From Owenia fusiformis (taxonomy: Eukaryota > Annelida > Polychaeta > Sabellida > Oweniidae): a stretch of DNA of 64,000 nt. The notes beneath the pieces were generated by a model, which did not search any database, was not told the origin of the DNA, and saw nothing but the letters and a program-made list of their open reading frames with translations. The DNA is taken from contig CAIIXF020000011.1 of assembly GCA_903813345.2 (NCBI GenBank), forward strand, positions 31,302,166 to 31,366,165, given 5' to 3'. Within the stretch, counting starts at the first letter, position 1; each line of letters opens with the position of its first letter. Positions 46,978 through 61,300 of this stretch are shown here, in pieces. Both the position numbers and the translations under genes were made by a program.

Positions 46978-49380
46978 ACTCTTCCACAACTCCCCTCCAC
47001 AAGAAGTACTATGAAGGTGGGAGGGTGACCAGAGAGTGTACAAGCCACTTGTTACCGTAATATGTTTCATTTGCCAGATGACATGTGGAATTTTTGGATT
47101 TTACCACCATTCAAACACCTAGAGCTATTATATTTATATCCCCACCCTGGATATTTTTTTCAATAAAATGACAAATTAACACTTTGATTTATATTTAGTA
47201 TGAATTATTTAGATGAATTCAGATGACAGATCAAGCTTTCAAATGAATAAAGATCGCATTGTTTGATAATAGAAATAATATCTAATTTACACTTTGGAAA
47301 TATCTCTTTCTCTTTGATAAGATTTCATAAGTTCTTGTTTAAATTGAAAAAATATGTGAAAATGTGACACATTTTCAAAGGAAAAAGTGAACAACATGGA
47401 GATGATAGTCTAAATCATATTGAACTGATAGAAAATGATGTGTTTCATAGAGAAATTGTGTAAAATAGGCATGAATAGATAGTGGTTTGAATCAGGGGTT
47501 TAGTTGTCTTATTAGCTGAGTCATCCTGAATTATCTCTAATCACTGATGAACTAATGATCTTGCTCATCTTTAATAAACATATTGTTTAGAAATTGAGAC
47601 AATTATTGTATTTGATCATCTTGAAAATAATGCAGTGAGATATTTTAAGTGAAGTATGAGATTTTGTGATGAATCTTGCCAGAGCAGCTTGGTCTAATAT
47701 GTATGTGTCATTTTTGTGTAAAAGAAATTTTGTTTATTGGTTTTTATTCATAGACTCTCAATGTGGGATCCCATAATCTTTTACAAGTTTGATTTTCAAT
47801 CATGAAAATTTCAGTCCTTCAAAATCCAAAATGGTGGAATTCAGAGCCTGTATTATCTCTGGAAGGATATCACTCACAAGCATGAAAGAGAGACTCTGAT
47901 AAATCAGAATGAAAAATATTAGAAATTCAAATAATACAAGTATCATTCATATTCATTAATGTCTATTTGCAATAATGTGTTATAATGGATACATTATACC
48001 TTGAGAATCTAAATCTGAGATTCATTGAACTTCCTAAAGAAAAAGCAGTAAGGGGATCCCCGGATCCTCATTTTTGCCAAAAATTTATAATTTCACCTTC
48101 TGGTTTTTCTCTGTTATTAAATGAAAACTGAACACTAAACATATTTCAGAGAAAGTAAACAAAACAAAACAGACATATAAATAGAAGTGTCATATATGAG
48201 ATCATTAATGGTTTCAAATGTATGACATCATGATCTCTTAAAAATTCATGATGGAAAATTTTCGGAAAATTTATTCTTAGAAGGTGATTGAATTTCAAGG
48301 AAATTATGTAAATAAATAAAGGTTGTGGTTTTCAATTAGAAAAATGTCTATAAGATTCAAAAATAAAAATGTCTGAAAGTGACAATTTCTGTATAGTTTC
48401 TCAGACTGAATTAGAAAGAAAGGGAGGGGTAGTCTTTGTTCAAGACTGTGGGCCTCCCCCTTATCCAAGGGCTTGTAGGTAGACTAGGGAGGGGTTCAGG
48501 GTTTTGATATAAAATCCCTAAATTTGAGAATGCTGGACAGATGGCAATCCCTCTAGGCAAGCACCTTCAAAAAGAGATATAATTTCACAATTAGTTATTA
48601 TTATGTTACATGACTAACCATTTGTTCACCTTATTGTTTTCCTTTAATTTTTCATCCATCAAAAATAAATGCTTTATAATTATTCATTTTGCAACTGAAA
48701 GATGAGTAATCTTGTGGTCCCCGGTTTTGTCAGTTTGGCCATGAGCATCTGAGTTAAAAACCTAAATTATTGTGTGATTAGTCCTGCATCAAGCCCCATA
48801 CACACCCCCAAGACTAATGTGTCATATCATTTATTTACCAAAGGTCTGTAAGATATGTATTAACATGGATCTGTATATCTCCTTTGGGCTCCCCAGGGGG
48901 AAGTATATGTGTTGAGTCACTAACAAAACTAACCCATTTCTTTTTTTTTCAATTACATCGTATTAACACTAACATAATGACTGAAAGTAAAGCCACCTCT
49001 GAGTATCGTCAGTTCAGTATACAGGATATGTGAAATTATTCTGGTTGGAGGAAATAATTATAGCATGGAGTATAGGAAGAGGGGTAGGGGCAGAGAACTG
49101 CTATGTCTTAGCATGGACTTTCACACCAATGGTCTTAGGCCAAATCGAATAAATCTTTGTTGTGTTCAAATGTTATTGAGTTTAAGGTAAACATGAAATT
49201 AGTTGAAACTTTAAGCCTACATGTTAGAAAGTGGGCCGGTATGAAGCAAGAGGAAAATGTGCACTCGCGTCAAAAAGAACTTCAGTGGTTTCCTTTAGCT
49301 ACATTTTCTTTGCCTCGTTCAAGATCCTTGCTCTAGCATGGTCAGATGCCATAAGTGTTGACATAGGGTTATATTCTTCA

Positions 49381-49510
49381 ATTTTTTTGTTGATGGTCTT
49401 CGGTGGTTGCTGTGTGGTGTTTGTAACAGCATTTGGTATCTGTAACTGCATTCGGCTGTTAATGTCTGTAACAAATGGCAGGTTGTGACATTTTGTATGT
49501 CCATGCCTTG
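49381..49510 (+). repeat. Dispersed repeat family D, copy 4
   Basis: Contains TTTTTTTGTTGATGGTCTTC, GGTGGTTGCTGTGTGGTGTT and GTCTGTAACAAATGGCAGG, followed by TTGTGACATTTTGTATG. It has an internal partial duplication of the CTGTAAC word. Confidence 0.55.
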
Positions 49511-50364
49511 TCAAATTATGCTGGAGGATATATAGCAGCAAATGCCAGAGTTCGCTATAGGACACAGCAAGACATATGACTAACAGTTAATAATATAAAA
49601 CTAATCTCTCTAGAAATATGACTAATTTTAATAGGTCATGATTTGTGCATGTATTATCTTACATTACTGTGCATAATGACTCGCATGCATCAGTCATGCT
49701 AGAATGAGACAATCAGCTTTATGCAATTATCAACCTGATTATACAGCATTTATTTATGAGATTTTAAACAATGGAATTTTGTCCATTATGACAACCATCA
49801 CATTGTTCTGTGTAACATCTACCCTGTGCACAGAGTCTAGTTATTATAAACTTCAGACGAGGACCAAGCTTTCTTTAAAGAAGCGAAGTCGCATGAATGC
49901 GAATGGTATCATGTTACATCAAGCAATATGTTAGAACTGATAGAATGTTATGATGTCCTATGATGACTTCTACCTGATGGTTAATGAAGTCAATCCTATT
50001 TTTCCTAAGAATCTAGACAATGAGATCTTTCCCTGAGCTCAGCTCTTTTAAGAAACAAAGTTGTGTTAATGAAAGGGTAATGAGAACTAAGGTCTTGTTT
50101 TAGAATAAAAAACAAAAGAAATAGTAATTGGAAGTTATTTTTTCATTTTAGTCAAAAATTATGACGATGTGGACATCATTGTAAAACCATCTTTGGGAGT
50201 GCCGTTGGGATGAGCTAAGGTTTGCACATGAGTTTTTTTATTATTAGTTTTTCTATTGCCTCTGTTACCAGTTAGACAATCAAAATATCTGTCTGATATA
50301 AGTGTTTACATTTCTTGGTGTTCACTTGATGAGAGGTGTTCACATTGCTAGATTTTAGTGCACA

Positions 50365-50568
50365 GAATTAGGTGGTGCATTGAATTAAGTGGTGCATTGA
50401 ATAAGGTGGTGCATGGAATTAGGTGGTGCATTGAATTAGGTGGTGCATTGCATTAGATGGTGCATTGAATTAGGTGATGCATAGAATTAGGTGACACATA
50501 GAATAAAGAGGTGTAAAGAACTAGTTGATGCTTAGGATTAGGTAATATACAGAATTAGGTGATGTTTA
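50365..50568. repeat. 17-bp minisatellite, about 12 units
   Basis: A 204-bp array of twelve 17-bp units with consensus GAATTAGGTGGTGCATT. The first half is nearly perfect and the second half is progressively diverged (for example GAATTAGGTGACACATA, GAACTAGTTGATGCTTA), while the 17-bp register is kept throughout. It lies in intron 3 of the phosphatase gene. Confidence 0.92.
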
Positions 50569-53500
50569 GAATCATTTTCATGTAATCAGCAGCAACTATA
50601 GATGATTCAGCTACAATAACAAATGAGTTATAAACCAAGGCCCAATCATTTTATAATTGCTCAAGCTACCTCATTCACATGTCTATATTTGGCTTGAGAA
50701 TCTCAGGTAAAAATGTTTTGATAGTGAGTCAATCTTAAGAAAAATGGACCAGCGTCTACATTTACCAGAGTTTACAATGCCTGCCGAATTAGTTTCCACA
50801 CTCTTTGGCTTATGACTAATACATTTGCACTTGTGTTTCCATGTTCTCAAGTAGACTAGGCCGACCTACACCAGTTGTGGTTGGGCTATCTTTATAATTG
50901 TCCAGATTTTCCATTTTAATTTGATATTTTAAACTTAGGTTTGCTTTTTCATACAGTCCAGTAAAATATGCGGTTTTGGTCGGTTTTTAAGGTGAGGGTT
51001 AACCAAAGATGATTGTATTTAAATTCTTTGATGTCAAAAAGAAAAGCTCCTTAAATACAAGATACACCTATAAATACTTTTTGACATATATACCACCTAC
51101 ACCCTCTTAAAGTGACCATTAATAATTTCAGCTATCAATATTTGAACATTGGTCATCATTGTTTTTTTAAAATGAAAGTGTAATGAAAAAAAAGTTGGTG
51201 TGGTAGGTGTGTTATATTTTTTGTACACTAAGTTATCTGTCAAAAGATCTTAAGTCTTCCTCAAAATCTTTTGAGAAATTATGTGAAAAAATTTGTGAAT
51301 TTTGATTTTTTTTCCTTATGTACCTGAAATAAGATAGACAGATATCTTGAGTTGTTCTATTTATGAGTAATACATGTATACTTACCTGTGTTTATCTAGC
51401 TTAGTTAAATATATGCTTAAGGACAAATCGAGACCTTGAAATATTGGATTATAGTATTTAAGTCTCATATATCTTACACTGTTTCATTTAACGCCATAGC
51501 AAAGTTGAAACATATTTCAGAAATTGATGAGTTTAGTGATTTTAATTTTGTAGAAATCAGAAATCCATCAAATATTTCTGTTTTGCAAATAGCAAATCTT
51601 TTTGTAAAATAAAACTCATAGAAGGACATTGACCTAATCACATCAGAAGAAATAAATCTTAATGTTTCTGAGTAGCCAATCCTTTTTGAGCCATTGAATA
51701 AAATAGTTTAAATATTTCAAAAGATAATATATGCTAAATATATATGCAAAGAGTGTTCAAGGAACTATACATTGTTTGCTGGTGGGCGTTAAGACACTAT
51801 TCTCAATGCCAAGTCCCTGGGCATTGTTATATAAAATTATCCGTTTGCTCTATTTATTTATACATTTATTTCTCTCTTAAATTTGAATGAAATGTTTGAT
51901 TTTCTTACAATTCTATACAATTTTGAGAATATACTCCTAGTTTATTTAGTTTATTCCTTGCTAATTCCACTCTGTTAAAGTTTATTTTGCGTTTTGAAAT
52001 GTGACTTTTATCAACTGGATTTTTTCGTAGGAGGAACAAGTGCTCAAATTATATAAAACTCTTTGATAAACTTAGTATGACTAATAATCATGCCCACTCT
52101 TTTGTACAGAGTTCAAGTTCATGTTACTATTTTTATGATTAATGATCCAGGTTTTAAACTATGAATTTCATCTATCCAAATTGCAGATATTTTCATATCA
52201 AACTATGATCAGGGAAATTCTTTCAAGATCATGCAGGTTTTACCATTCTGAGCAATTGTCAAGCAGTTTTGGCCCTGGAAATCTTTCTTATACATCGGAG
52301 TTCGCATTATTACTTAGCCTTGTTTTATAAAATGATATTTTGGAAAGATGTTAGTTTAATTGAATTGTTGTTCCTGACTAATATCTTCTTTGAGATGACA
52401 GTCATAATGTTATTCAAGTCAAATCTCAGGTTTATGAAATCTATTAAAGATATGCATTGTTAGTAATAGAGCTGTGAATTTATGGCAAGCTCTGTCTGGA
52501 GCTCGTGTAAAAATGATTTTTCACATGTACATGTATGTAAACTTATCTGCAAATTATCTGTAAGTTATATAGACAAGAGAAATGCATCATTTGCAAGATG
52601 TGTGGATTTACAATTTACGAGTCTGAAGCTTACAAAGGAAAGTGATTTTTTCATTGAGCAGCAAAATCCTCTGAAGTGATGGGGTGATAAACTTTGTTCT
52701 AAGTTCGCCTGAGGATGAGTCAATCACGCAAGTTAACTAAAGAACTCTGCATTTAGTAATCAAGCTACTCTACTAAGAACAACCACGAAGATAAATCTTA
52801 CTTTGGCCATAGTAAAATCCAAAATAGAATGTAAAAGATTGAAATTGCAAAAAAGTGAAATGTTAGGCTTGTAGTCAAGGCTATAAATTATATACAAATA
52901 TGAGACAATCTGGTGTTTTTCAAATTTTAGAGAGAAATAGTTTGGAGTAAGTATGAGAAGATGGAGATTTGAAGAAAGGGTAAACTATGACTTAGTTAAA
53001 ATTAACACACTCAGAAGAATGCTTTTAGCAAAATATCTTTTGAGTTACTTGTGTGATATATCATGATTTTCGGATGCAGTTTTTCAGAAATATCCAAATG
53101 ATTTCTTAGAACTTGATAACATAGCTATTGTTCTGACCATGAAGGAAACCTTTCTATTTTTAGTTTCCTTACAGGAAAAAGTGTTTTGATTAATGAAGCC
53201 AATGAGATACCTGCATTGAGACTCCATTTATTTGTGTCAATTGAAATGTTGACATATCTCAAATCATTTGCCTTTGTGTAAGAATTATCAACATAATCAT
53301 TCACTTACATATACATTATACATGTATTCACTATTTTCTAAAGAATGGCATTTTAGGCTCGGAACACACTGTAGCCTTGTTTCAAAATGCTGGGCATGAA
53401 GAGTAGATTTTGTGAGGAATATAGTACATAAGCATCTTACCTACGATCTCATTTATATAGGAATGCAAGAAAATTAGATATTTTATTTTGAATTAGTTGA

Positions 53501-56500
53501 AAAGTTGCCCAAAAGGCGCCCATGACCAGAAAATCATGTATGTAAGTCTCATCTGGCTGTCTATGATGACTTCATCTATTCGTTTTGCTAGTTTAGTCAT
53601 TTATTTGATAATTAGGCCAATTAACTTTGGACTTTGAGCTGCCAATGTCCTTATATGCATAATATGAATCGTTTACAAAAGGGAATGGCTGCACTCAAAA
53701 AGTTTTGCAAAGGAAAATGTTCGTTTTAAACTTGCTTTTTAATAACCTTGAAAAATTATATTTAATTCACCATACTGAACCCTTATTGTCTGTTTTTGAA
53801 AATGCATATATATATATTAGAATATCATAAACAAGTTGAGTCAAGTTAAGTGAACTTTCTGAGACAATAAGAAAATTCATGGCAAAATTGAACTTTGCCC
53901 AACCCTACAATTTGATTATCTGAGTCACTCTGAACTGGACATATCATGAAAAAGTTTCATGCTCAATTGAACATTAGTCATTCTTTCTTTCAATTCCAAT
54001 TTCTGTCAGAATTTAGAGCTTTGCAAAAGTCTGACTTGGTTTCTGAAAAAAAGGTTGAGGGGGCTAGTATCTCTATCTCAGCCTACAGATTTATTTATCA
54101 TCAGAAGGCAGTTCTTCATAATCCTTCAGAAGTTTCTGGTTCTGAGTTTCTAAGTTTTCAGATCCTACTTCAACCTCTACAATCCAGAAGTTGTTACCTT
54201 GAGTGACAGAGCCTACTACATGAAGTATATGAAGCTCTCTTTTAAGAATCAAAACACCATTAGAAAGGCTATTTTTGGTCTTGCATTTAATTCAGTAGAC
54301 ACTGATTTCCAACGATCATCAGGTTGTATTCATTAGACTTCACATGTTATCTGTGTTAGCAATAATAGAATTGGAGCCTTATTTTGATTTGACAATTACT
54401 CTTATCCCCCTTGATCAATGCAATTGATCCTTTTGGCTTCTGTTGGAACATATATGGAAATACTTACAATACCATACTTCCAGACCCTTGTTAACCATTT
54501 GTTTTTGTCTACACTTGTATTATGGCTGGCAGTAGAGCTGGTAGATTGGTAGTCCAGCACTAAGCCTCTTATCTCCCCAATTTTCCTACACATGATGTGT
54601 GTGCTTGTATTAGTAGGGAGGTGGAAACTTAAGTTTTATGTTGTCCCTTGGGTGTGGACAATATATTTTAGTGATGACTAATTTCAGTGTAACAACAAAT
54701 GCATTATATTTTACGAAATTCAGTGACCAAGGAGATTCATTAATACCAGAAAAATTCCCTAGAGTACGATTTAGAAAAAATCAGTAACTAAATGCATGCT
54801 TGTTGACTTTGTATATCACGTTTTCCGCAATTTAAAAGAATAAAAACATAACATCGTATCCAAGGTAATACAGTATTACATCCTTGATTGTTTAAGCTAA
54901 ATGGCCAATGAAAACACATCAAACAACTCTGCATTCCTTGAGCGTTGTGGATTAGAGTAATTGCATTTGAAATTGATAATCTTAATCTATGCTTATAGAG
55001 CCGAAGTGCTGTAATTGGATGATATATCAACGAGGAATAATGAAACGCTGTTGACTCATCTCCTCGTTAAAATCAGATCATTTTCTCCCAATTATGCACT
55101 TATGATATTTCTACTAATTATAGCTAAGAAGGAATTAAGAAAGGAATTATTAAAAAGGGTTTCAAACATCAATTTCTAATTTTGGCGATTAAAGTTTTGC
55201 AAAATAGCCCATCAGATTTAACTATATTCCTTTGCATATTTGCTAGTTCTGCTTACTATGTTCTTAACAGAGAATGAGGAAATGTTTTTGATAGCAATTT
55301 GAGTGAGGCAGAAGGGGAAGGAGCAAATTAAAGTGAGGTACTGTGCCTCATTTTAAAAGTTTATAGTGAGCATCTTGCCTTGAAGAATCACATACTAGTA
55401 ACCTTCATGGTCTCTGGTTTTGAATGGTCTGAAACTGCAACTAGGAAGTAACATGAATTTAAATGATTTTGAAAGTCACGATACCTAAACTATTTAATTA
55501 CATAAATGCACTCTAAGAGCTAAAGAAATCATTTATTTTGAGAGAAGTACACCTCGGAATGTATTTAGAACAAAAACATATAGAATAGAATTGCAAAAAG
55601 CTTTCCAAATGCAAGTTGGTAAGTGCATGTAAAATATTCATGATTTTTTTTATTTTGAAATAGAAATTCGGAATAATGTTACTTGAGTGGTGTCATTTAT
55701 TGATAAAGATCAATACAATTAGATTAATTTCCTAGTTATTGTAAAAAATTTATACTCTTTCTATAGAAACATTTTTGGCTTGATTTGCATGTAGACTTGC
55801 AGTCGCCTTACTGCATTGATCAGACTATGACTGATCAGACAACAATTGTACTTGAAGGTATGAAGATGACACACAGTTATGTTTTAAATGCAAAATAACG
55901 TAGATATCAGTGAAATTAACAAGGAATAAAGATAACAGGCATGGAATCAGCCCTTTAAATTGTAAAGATATTCCAGAAAATCAGGGTGTTCATTCAGATT
56001 TTAGGGAACTTTGGTGGAATGAGAATGATCATTATTAAGATATTTCAAGCATTTTTGGCAGAGCTCATCCTTCCCATTACAACATATGATTTGAAATGCA
56101 TGGATTTGCAAATATTTGTCATTGGCATTTTTGTGATGTTAAAGTTTATGGGCTCGTTTTGTGAGCGCATTTTGTTCTTATGAAGTCATGGTCAAGATGT
56201 CTCCTAAAAGAAAACAAATATTACTGTTTTGTTTGTCTTATCTATCTTAAAGGTGTGTAGTTGTTTGCATCTTGATTCACAAAGTTGCTCCAACTTATTA
56301 CAACTTGGAAGTCAAAGATGGTAGTTTGGATGTCATTTTGATTTAACATAGTCCCTATTGCTGATGTGTTTATTCAAGGGGTAAAAGAGGCTTTGGGGCC
56401 CATTGTGAGGGAACATAGCTTTTTATAAGTTCATTTCTAGTGAAGAAAGACAGTGATGGTTAAGTATCAGAATTGGGGGAATCATCTCTTGCCCATGTTA

Positions 56501-56581
56501 TAACCTTTGCATTCCTTGGACTTTACTTTTCACTTCCTAAAAGAGAGCTTCGTACTTAATAACTAGACTGGGTGCAGGGTA
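56501..56581. mobile_element. Family M element, internally deleted to 81 bp (copy C)
   Basis: It retains the left end TAACCTTTGCATTC and CCTAAAAGAGAGCTTCGT, then jumps directly to the right end AACTAGACTGGGTGCAGGGTA. About 290 bp of interior are missing relative to the copies at 41488 and 45973. The flanks CCCATGTTA (56492-56500) and CCCATGATG (56582-56590) share the first six of nine bases, consistent with an older, mutated 9-bp duplication. Confidence 0.78.
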
Positions 56582-58195
56582 CCCATGATGTGTATTGCAT
56601 GATTCTTGCATAAAGCCCCTTCTGTAACAGATTTCTTCAACATGTTTGAGGGAAAGAACAAGGGAAATACTCAGGACTCAATGCAGGACTAGAGATCTTC
56701 ACATTGATGGGATTAATTTAATCTGATTATCTGTCTTGAATGTTTAGTTTACATGATCAAGGGCTATATGCTATGACTATAATAGCTGCATACATATTAC
56801 ATTCATATATATTTACATCCTATGCATACATATTGATTTTGGTCTCTGGATTGGAGTCCGTTTGCTATATAATATACATGTCCATGCATTAGGGTCAGGG
56901 ATCAACTCAATAGAACATGCAATAGTAATCTTTTACTGTTATGGCAATTTTTTAATAATTGTGTAAAATTATAATTCATAAAATAAGAAAAAATAATTTT
57001 TGTGTGATACATTTTATTTTTAAATTATATTTTATATTATGATTAATATTTAAATTTTATATCATGATTATGATTAATATATTTAGCCATTCCCTTGTGA
57101 GACTGAATAATCTTAAGTATATTATTCAGGCTAAGGTATAATATACTTATATGTATATAGGGCAATGATATAGTAAACCCCTTGCTTAAAATTACTTTAT
57201 TCCATCTTTAGTCATATAATATCATTTCTCTTTAAAATGATTATTTTCCTATTTTTCTTGTAATTTGCAAATTCTTGAAATCACGATATTAAGTTTGTTT
57301 CTTGCAAAATTCAGTTTTTCCTCATTTTGCAATTTAAAATGATCAACTTATTGTTTTTTATGTTAACTCCAAGATATACAGAGCATGTTTGTATTATTTG
57401 TTTGCACTCACACCGTCATGAATCAACTGGTCTAAATTTTGGACTTTTAAAAATGGCTTCGTGCAAATGATACATTTTTCCAAATCAATTTTTACCAAGC
57501 TAAATCTCAAAGGGAATTTGAAACTTGACTTGAATTGAGTTTTAATTTATGCAGCAGATGTTTAGTTTAAACAAAACTTCTGGCATTGTTCGGAGTTCAA
57601 ATCAATTGTTTTTGGCATCAGCTGTTCGTTGGTCACATGCTCATTCAGCAATAGTCTTATCCTAGCTGGTATGAGTCATAATATCATCAATATGTACAGT
57701 TATGATTATTGCCTTGAAATGTAGTCTCCAGCATATAACCGTATTGATTTATCCACAGGATCTAACGCCAGGTACATTGATTCATCTTGAATAGGCTAGA
57801 TTTGTGTATTGTATTGGTTTATTCGGGATTATGAAGCACACGGCAATGTGGCAAAGAAACCACACATTATAAGAGTCATTGGAGAAGCCAGAGATCTGAA
57901 TATTCTGTGTGATCTGATTGGTTATCAGGGAGTGATTCATAGAGTTTGATAATGGATCTAGATCAGTCATCTAAGGCTACTCACACTACACATGGTGTCT
58001 TTAGTAGGTTAGAACACTAGAACATTATACTCTCACTGTACATAGAGTTTTCTATTTTTATACAGTATATTCTTGGAGATTTTATACAATTTACTCAAGA
58101 ATACTGACTATTTTGTCAGATTAGGAATTTTCTAGCAACTTCAGGATTTGTAGCGGCTCAATAGGAGGCATAGCATCTGCTCAAATATTGTTCAT

Positions 58196-58376
58196 ATGCA
58201 ATATAACACTACTAGTAAACAATGGGGTACATCAACAATGTATACACCTTCTAGTATCATATTATCTAAGAGTATACTCAGGGACATACAAGGAAAAGGT
58301 GGCTCACGTCGAGATCAATCCAAAATGAAGCGACCAATGAAGATTTATAATCATATAAAGTTAAAATTAGGCACTG
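58196..58376 (+). CDS. Candidate alternative first exon for the phosphatase
   Basis: An ATG opens 60 codons plus one base that run into the strong donor ACTG|GTAAGT. The phase is exactly the one needed to join exon 4 at 62427 and give ...KLKLGT-G-GFLEFQ. The encoded 60 residues are basic and polar, including SKSILRDIQGKGGSRRDQSK and MKRPMKIYNHIKLKLGT, unlike the hydrophobic A+T-rich chance frames nearby. The frame is closed upstream by TAG at 58151. If used, it would make a protein without the rhodanese-like/docking domain but with the linker and catalytic domain. The chance of phase agreement alone is one in three, no promoter is visible, and I do not recognise the peptide. Confidence 0.25.
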
Positions 58377-61300
58377 GTAAGTAAAATAATGTAAATTCAT
58401 TGACTTGATATATTTCATTTGGTATGTTGTTTTCTTTGGTATGTTGTTTTCTAGAAAGCTTATGGTCTATGTTCTAAGCACTGGAGGGTATACTTTTATT
58501 TAATGTTGTATGAAATCTGAATTTTTTTGTGTAACACTGTCTTTGCATTTGTTTTGATTTATGTAGCAACAGCGCATAATAAGGGACATATTGTAAATAT
58601 ATAAGAGCGTGATATGTTGCATTTAATATTATGTATGTATTTGAAAAAATCATACAATTTAAGATGGCTCTAATTAACACATATTCGGCATCTCATAATT
58701 AATTGACTTTTCTTTATCATCGGCACAGTATAAATATTGCAATGTGAGGGCTGAAACAAATTGTTGCATATGAGATAGAACCCGTCAGTGTAGTGTCACT
58801 CTTGTTACCAATGTATACATATATTATTTCCTTAAGTTTCAGTCTCCAGACATTTCTATATATATTGACTTCTTCGTTTACTTTACATGTTGTTAGATTC
58901 ATTGCTACTTTCTAATTTTCATTTTAAAGCATGATGTTTTATTCAAGGGATTCACAATGATTACATATACTACCTGAAAATTATTACATGTACATGTACA
59001 TGTATATTGATAGAGCCAGACTGACAGGTGCAAATTTAGATATATAATTAGAGATGTTCCAATTTGGATGTCACTTTATTTGAGGCAATTTGGTCATCAT
59101 TAATAGATTCATTAACTTTTTGTAGCTTTTCCAAATGTTTTTGAGATATTAAAGAAAATCTATCTTTCTCTGTTTTTCATATTAAGATAATCACATTGAA
59201 ATAACAGAGAGAATTGATTTTAGAATTAATGCAAATATTGGATCTATTTTTAAAATGATCTCAATATAATTCAAATAAAAAATGAATCAATTTTCAACAT
59301 TCAGTGTTCTAAATGGGTGAAACCACTAAACGAGTGCAATTTATGCACGCCAGTGATGTGAAGACAGTTGCACATGGCAAATGTGTGTCATTAATATCCC
59401 ATTCATTGAAAAGAAATCACTTAAAAGTATGAGTAATCGTATAAAAAATACAATGCTTTTAATAACCCTTTATCATTGTGCTAATATTTTGTATTAATAT
59501 TTGTGTGTTTTTTCATGCAGTGCAAACTTTTGGGTATTTTTTTATTTATTTCCTGAGTTCTTTCCTGTTTCTTATTAAAAACGATATGTGTCATGTGAGT
59601 GATACTTTGTGAGGGGCTTCAGAAAAAGAATGTGTCATAATCCCCATGGAAAAAATGAATTAATTTCAACTTCTAAAGCCTCTTCAGATTTTAATTATGG
59701 ACCGAGTGTCAACCTCTTTCTTTGTGAGACGTCTTTAAAACGGCTAATCACATTCTTGATTGAATTTTACTGCTTGAGAGTCTACAAAAACGTTAGAGTT
59801 AATAGAAAGGCATTTGATATTATAGAACTTAAAACATCAAAAAGAAACATTAGTAATGTTACAGAATAAAGTATATTCTATAAAACAATTAGTGGCTTAG
59901 TGGTATTATTATTTGCAATTGATGAAAACGGATGTTTACCTGTTGATAAAATGATATGGTGTTAACATAATAAAATGCAAAATAAAATTGGAAATAGTAT
60001 AATTTGCTTAAAATAAAATAAATACACATGTTGTCAATTCTCAAATTGATATAAATATGCAAGACGTTTAAACGTTTAATTCAAATTCCGGAGAGGAATA
60101 TTGTGAAATATGCATAAGCAGTTGGCAATTTTTAGATTAAGCTTTGTAATCTCTATAATTATACATTACTAATCTAGTTATGGATTATGTTATTCTACAT
60201 CCAATGATGTCATCAATTAATTAGTCGGCTCTGTTGCGGAAGGAAATTGCTGATGACGCAAACTCAGGAGTTTTGATCAAACTATTGATAGCGATTGTGC
60301 TATTTATCATTTGGTAGATTACGGAATACAATATTAAGTGGAACGATACATCTCATAGTAGTAATTACTGTAGACAAAATTCACTTTATAAAAAAGAAAC
60401 CAAACTATTAAGAAGGATGTTTCTTTGTATTTTGTACATTTCATTATATATATATACATTATACGTTTTATTTATTCATGGCACCAAAACTCAGTGGTAG
60501 ATTTATTCTTTATTTCTGAATTAATCCATTCCCCCGGTAATAATCAATTCAAATGGGATGTTGTTTTAAAAATTAACCTAAAGTGGTATGTTCCATCATT
60601 TTTAATATGATTACATACCTTTTGATTGATCAGGTCTATTACATAACTGACATTCACATTATCAAATAAAAAGCATCTCCTGTTTGAAATAGTTCCCTGA
60701 AATATAGAATTCGACTGATAATTATATGCACACACTTTGTTGTGACATCACAATGTCTCATTAATCAAGCAATAGTAAACAAATTAAACAAGCAATAGAT
60801 TTGGTTGTCAGGTTGTCAAACAAGCAAATCCATGTTGATTTTCTTATTGTCATTCATGCAATTTTCAGTTCCTTCCCTGACTGTAAATGTAAAATCGTTA
60901 AACATGTATGAACTGTTAACTATTGTTTAAATATTCATAATAATGTTGGGTTCTGCTGACTAATTGTTTGTTTTAATTATGCTTACACAAAGACAAATTT
61001 CTTCTGTTACCTATTATCATCGATTTAATTTTTCCGATTGTTATAATTTCATTGAGTAATAACTCAAAAAGAGCAGAGTAATGATTGATTTGAATTGATA
61101 CTCATGAAACCAATTAGGCACTTAATATATAAATGCAGGAAAATCATGCGGTTTAATCAAATTTTAAAGAGAAACGGCATGAAATGACATGAGCAGAAGG
61201 AAAATTCCAACACGGGAGTTTCATTGATCTAGCCAGATAAAAGGGATTAGATAGGATTCGATTAATAGCAATTGCGATCCCTTAAATGCCTTAATAGAAA

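Noticed and set aside
46632-47048. 138-codon minus-strand reading frame
   Set aside because: It crosses the GGCCCGTAGC-ended MITE at 46779-46977 and has no domain or splice context.
50365-50568. Possible CRISPR-like array
   Set aside because: The 17-bp units are contiguous with no spacers, and this is animal DNA; it is a minisatellite.
53946-54206. 86-codon plus-strand frame in intron 3
   Set aside because: Starts at an ATG but has no phase-compatible donor and shows no recognisable domain; kept as a chance frame.
59609-59869. 86-codon plus-strand frame with a fairly protein-like composition
   Set aside because: It starts with a non-ATG codon, has no convincing acceptor or donor in phase with the phosphatase exons, and ends at a stop inside intron 3.
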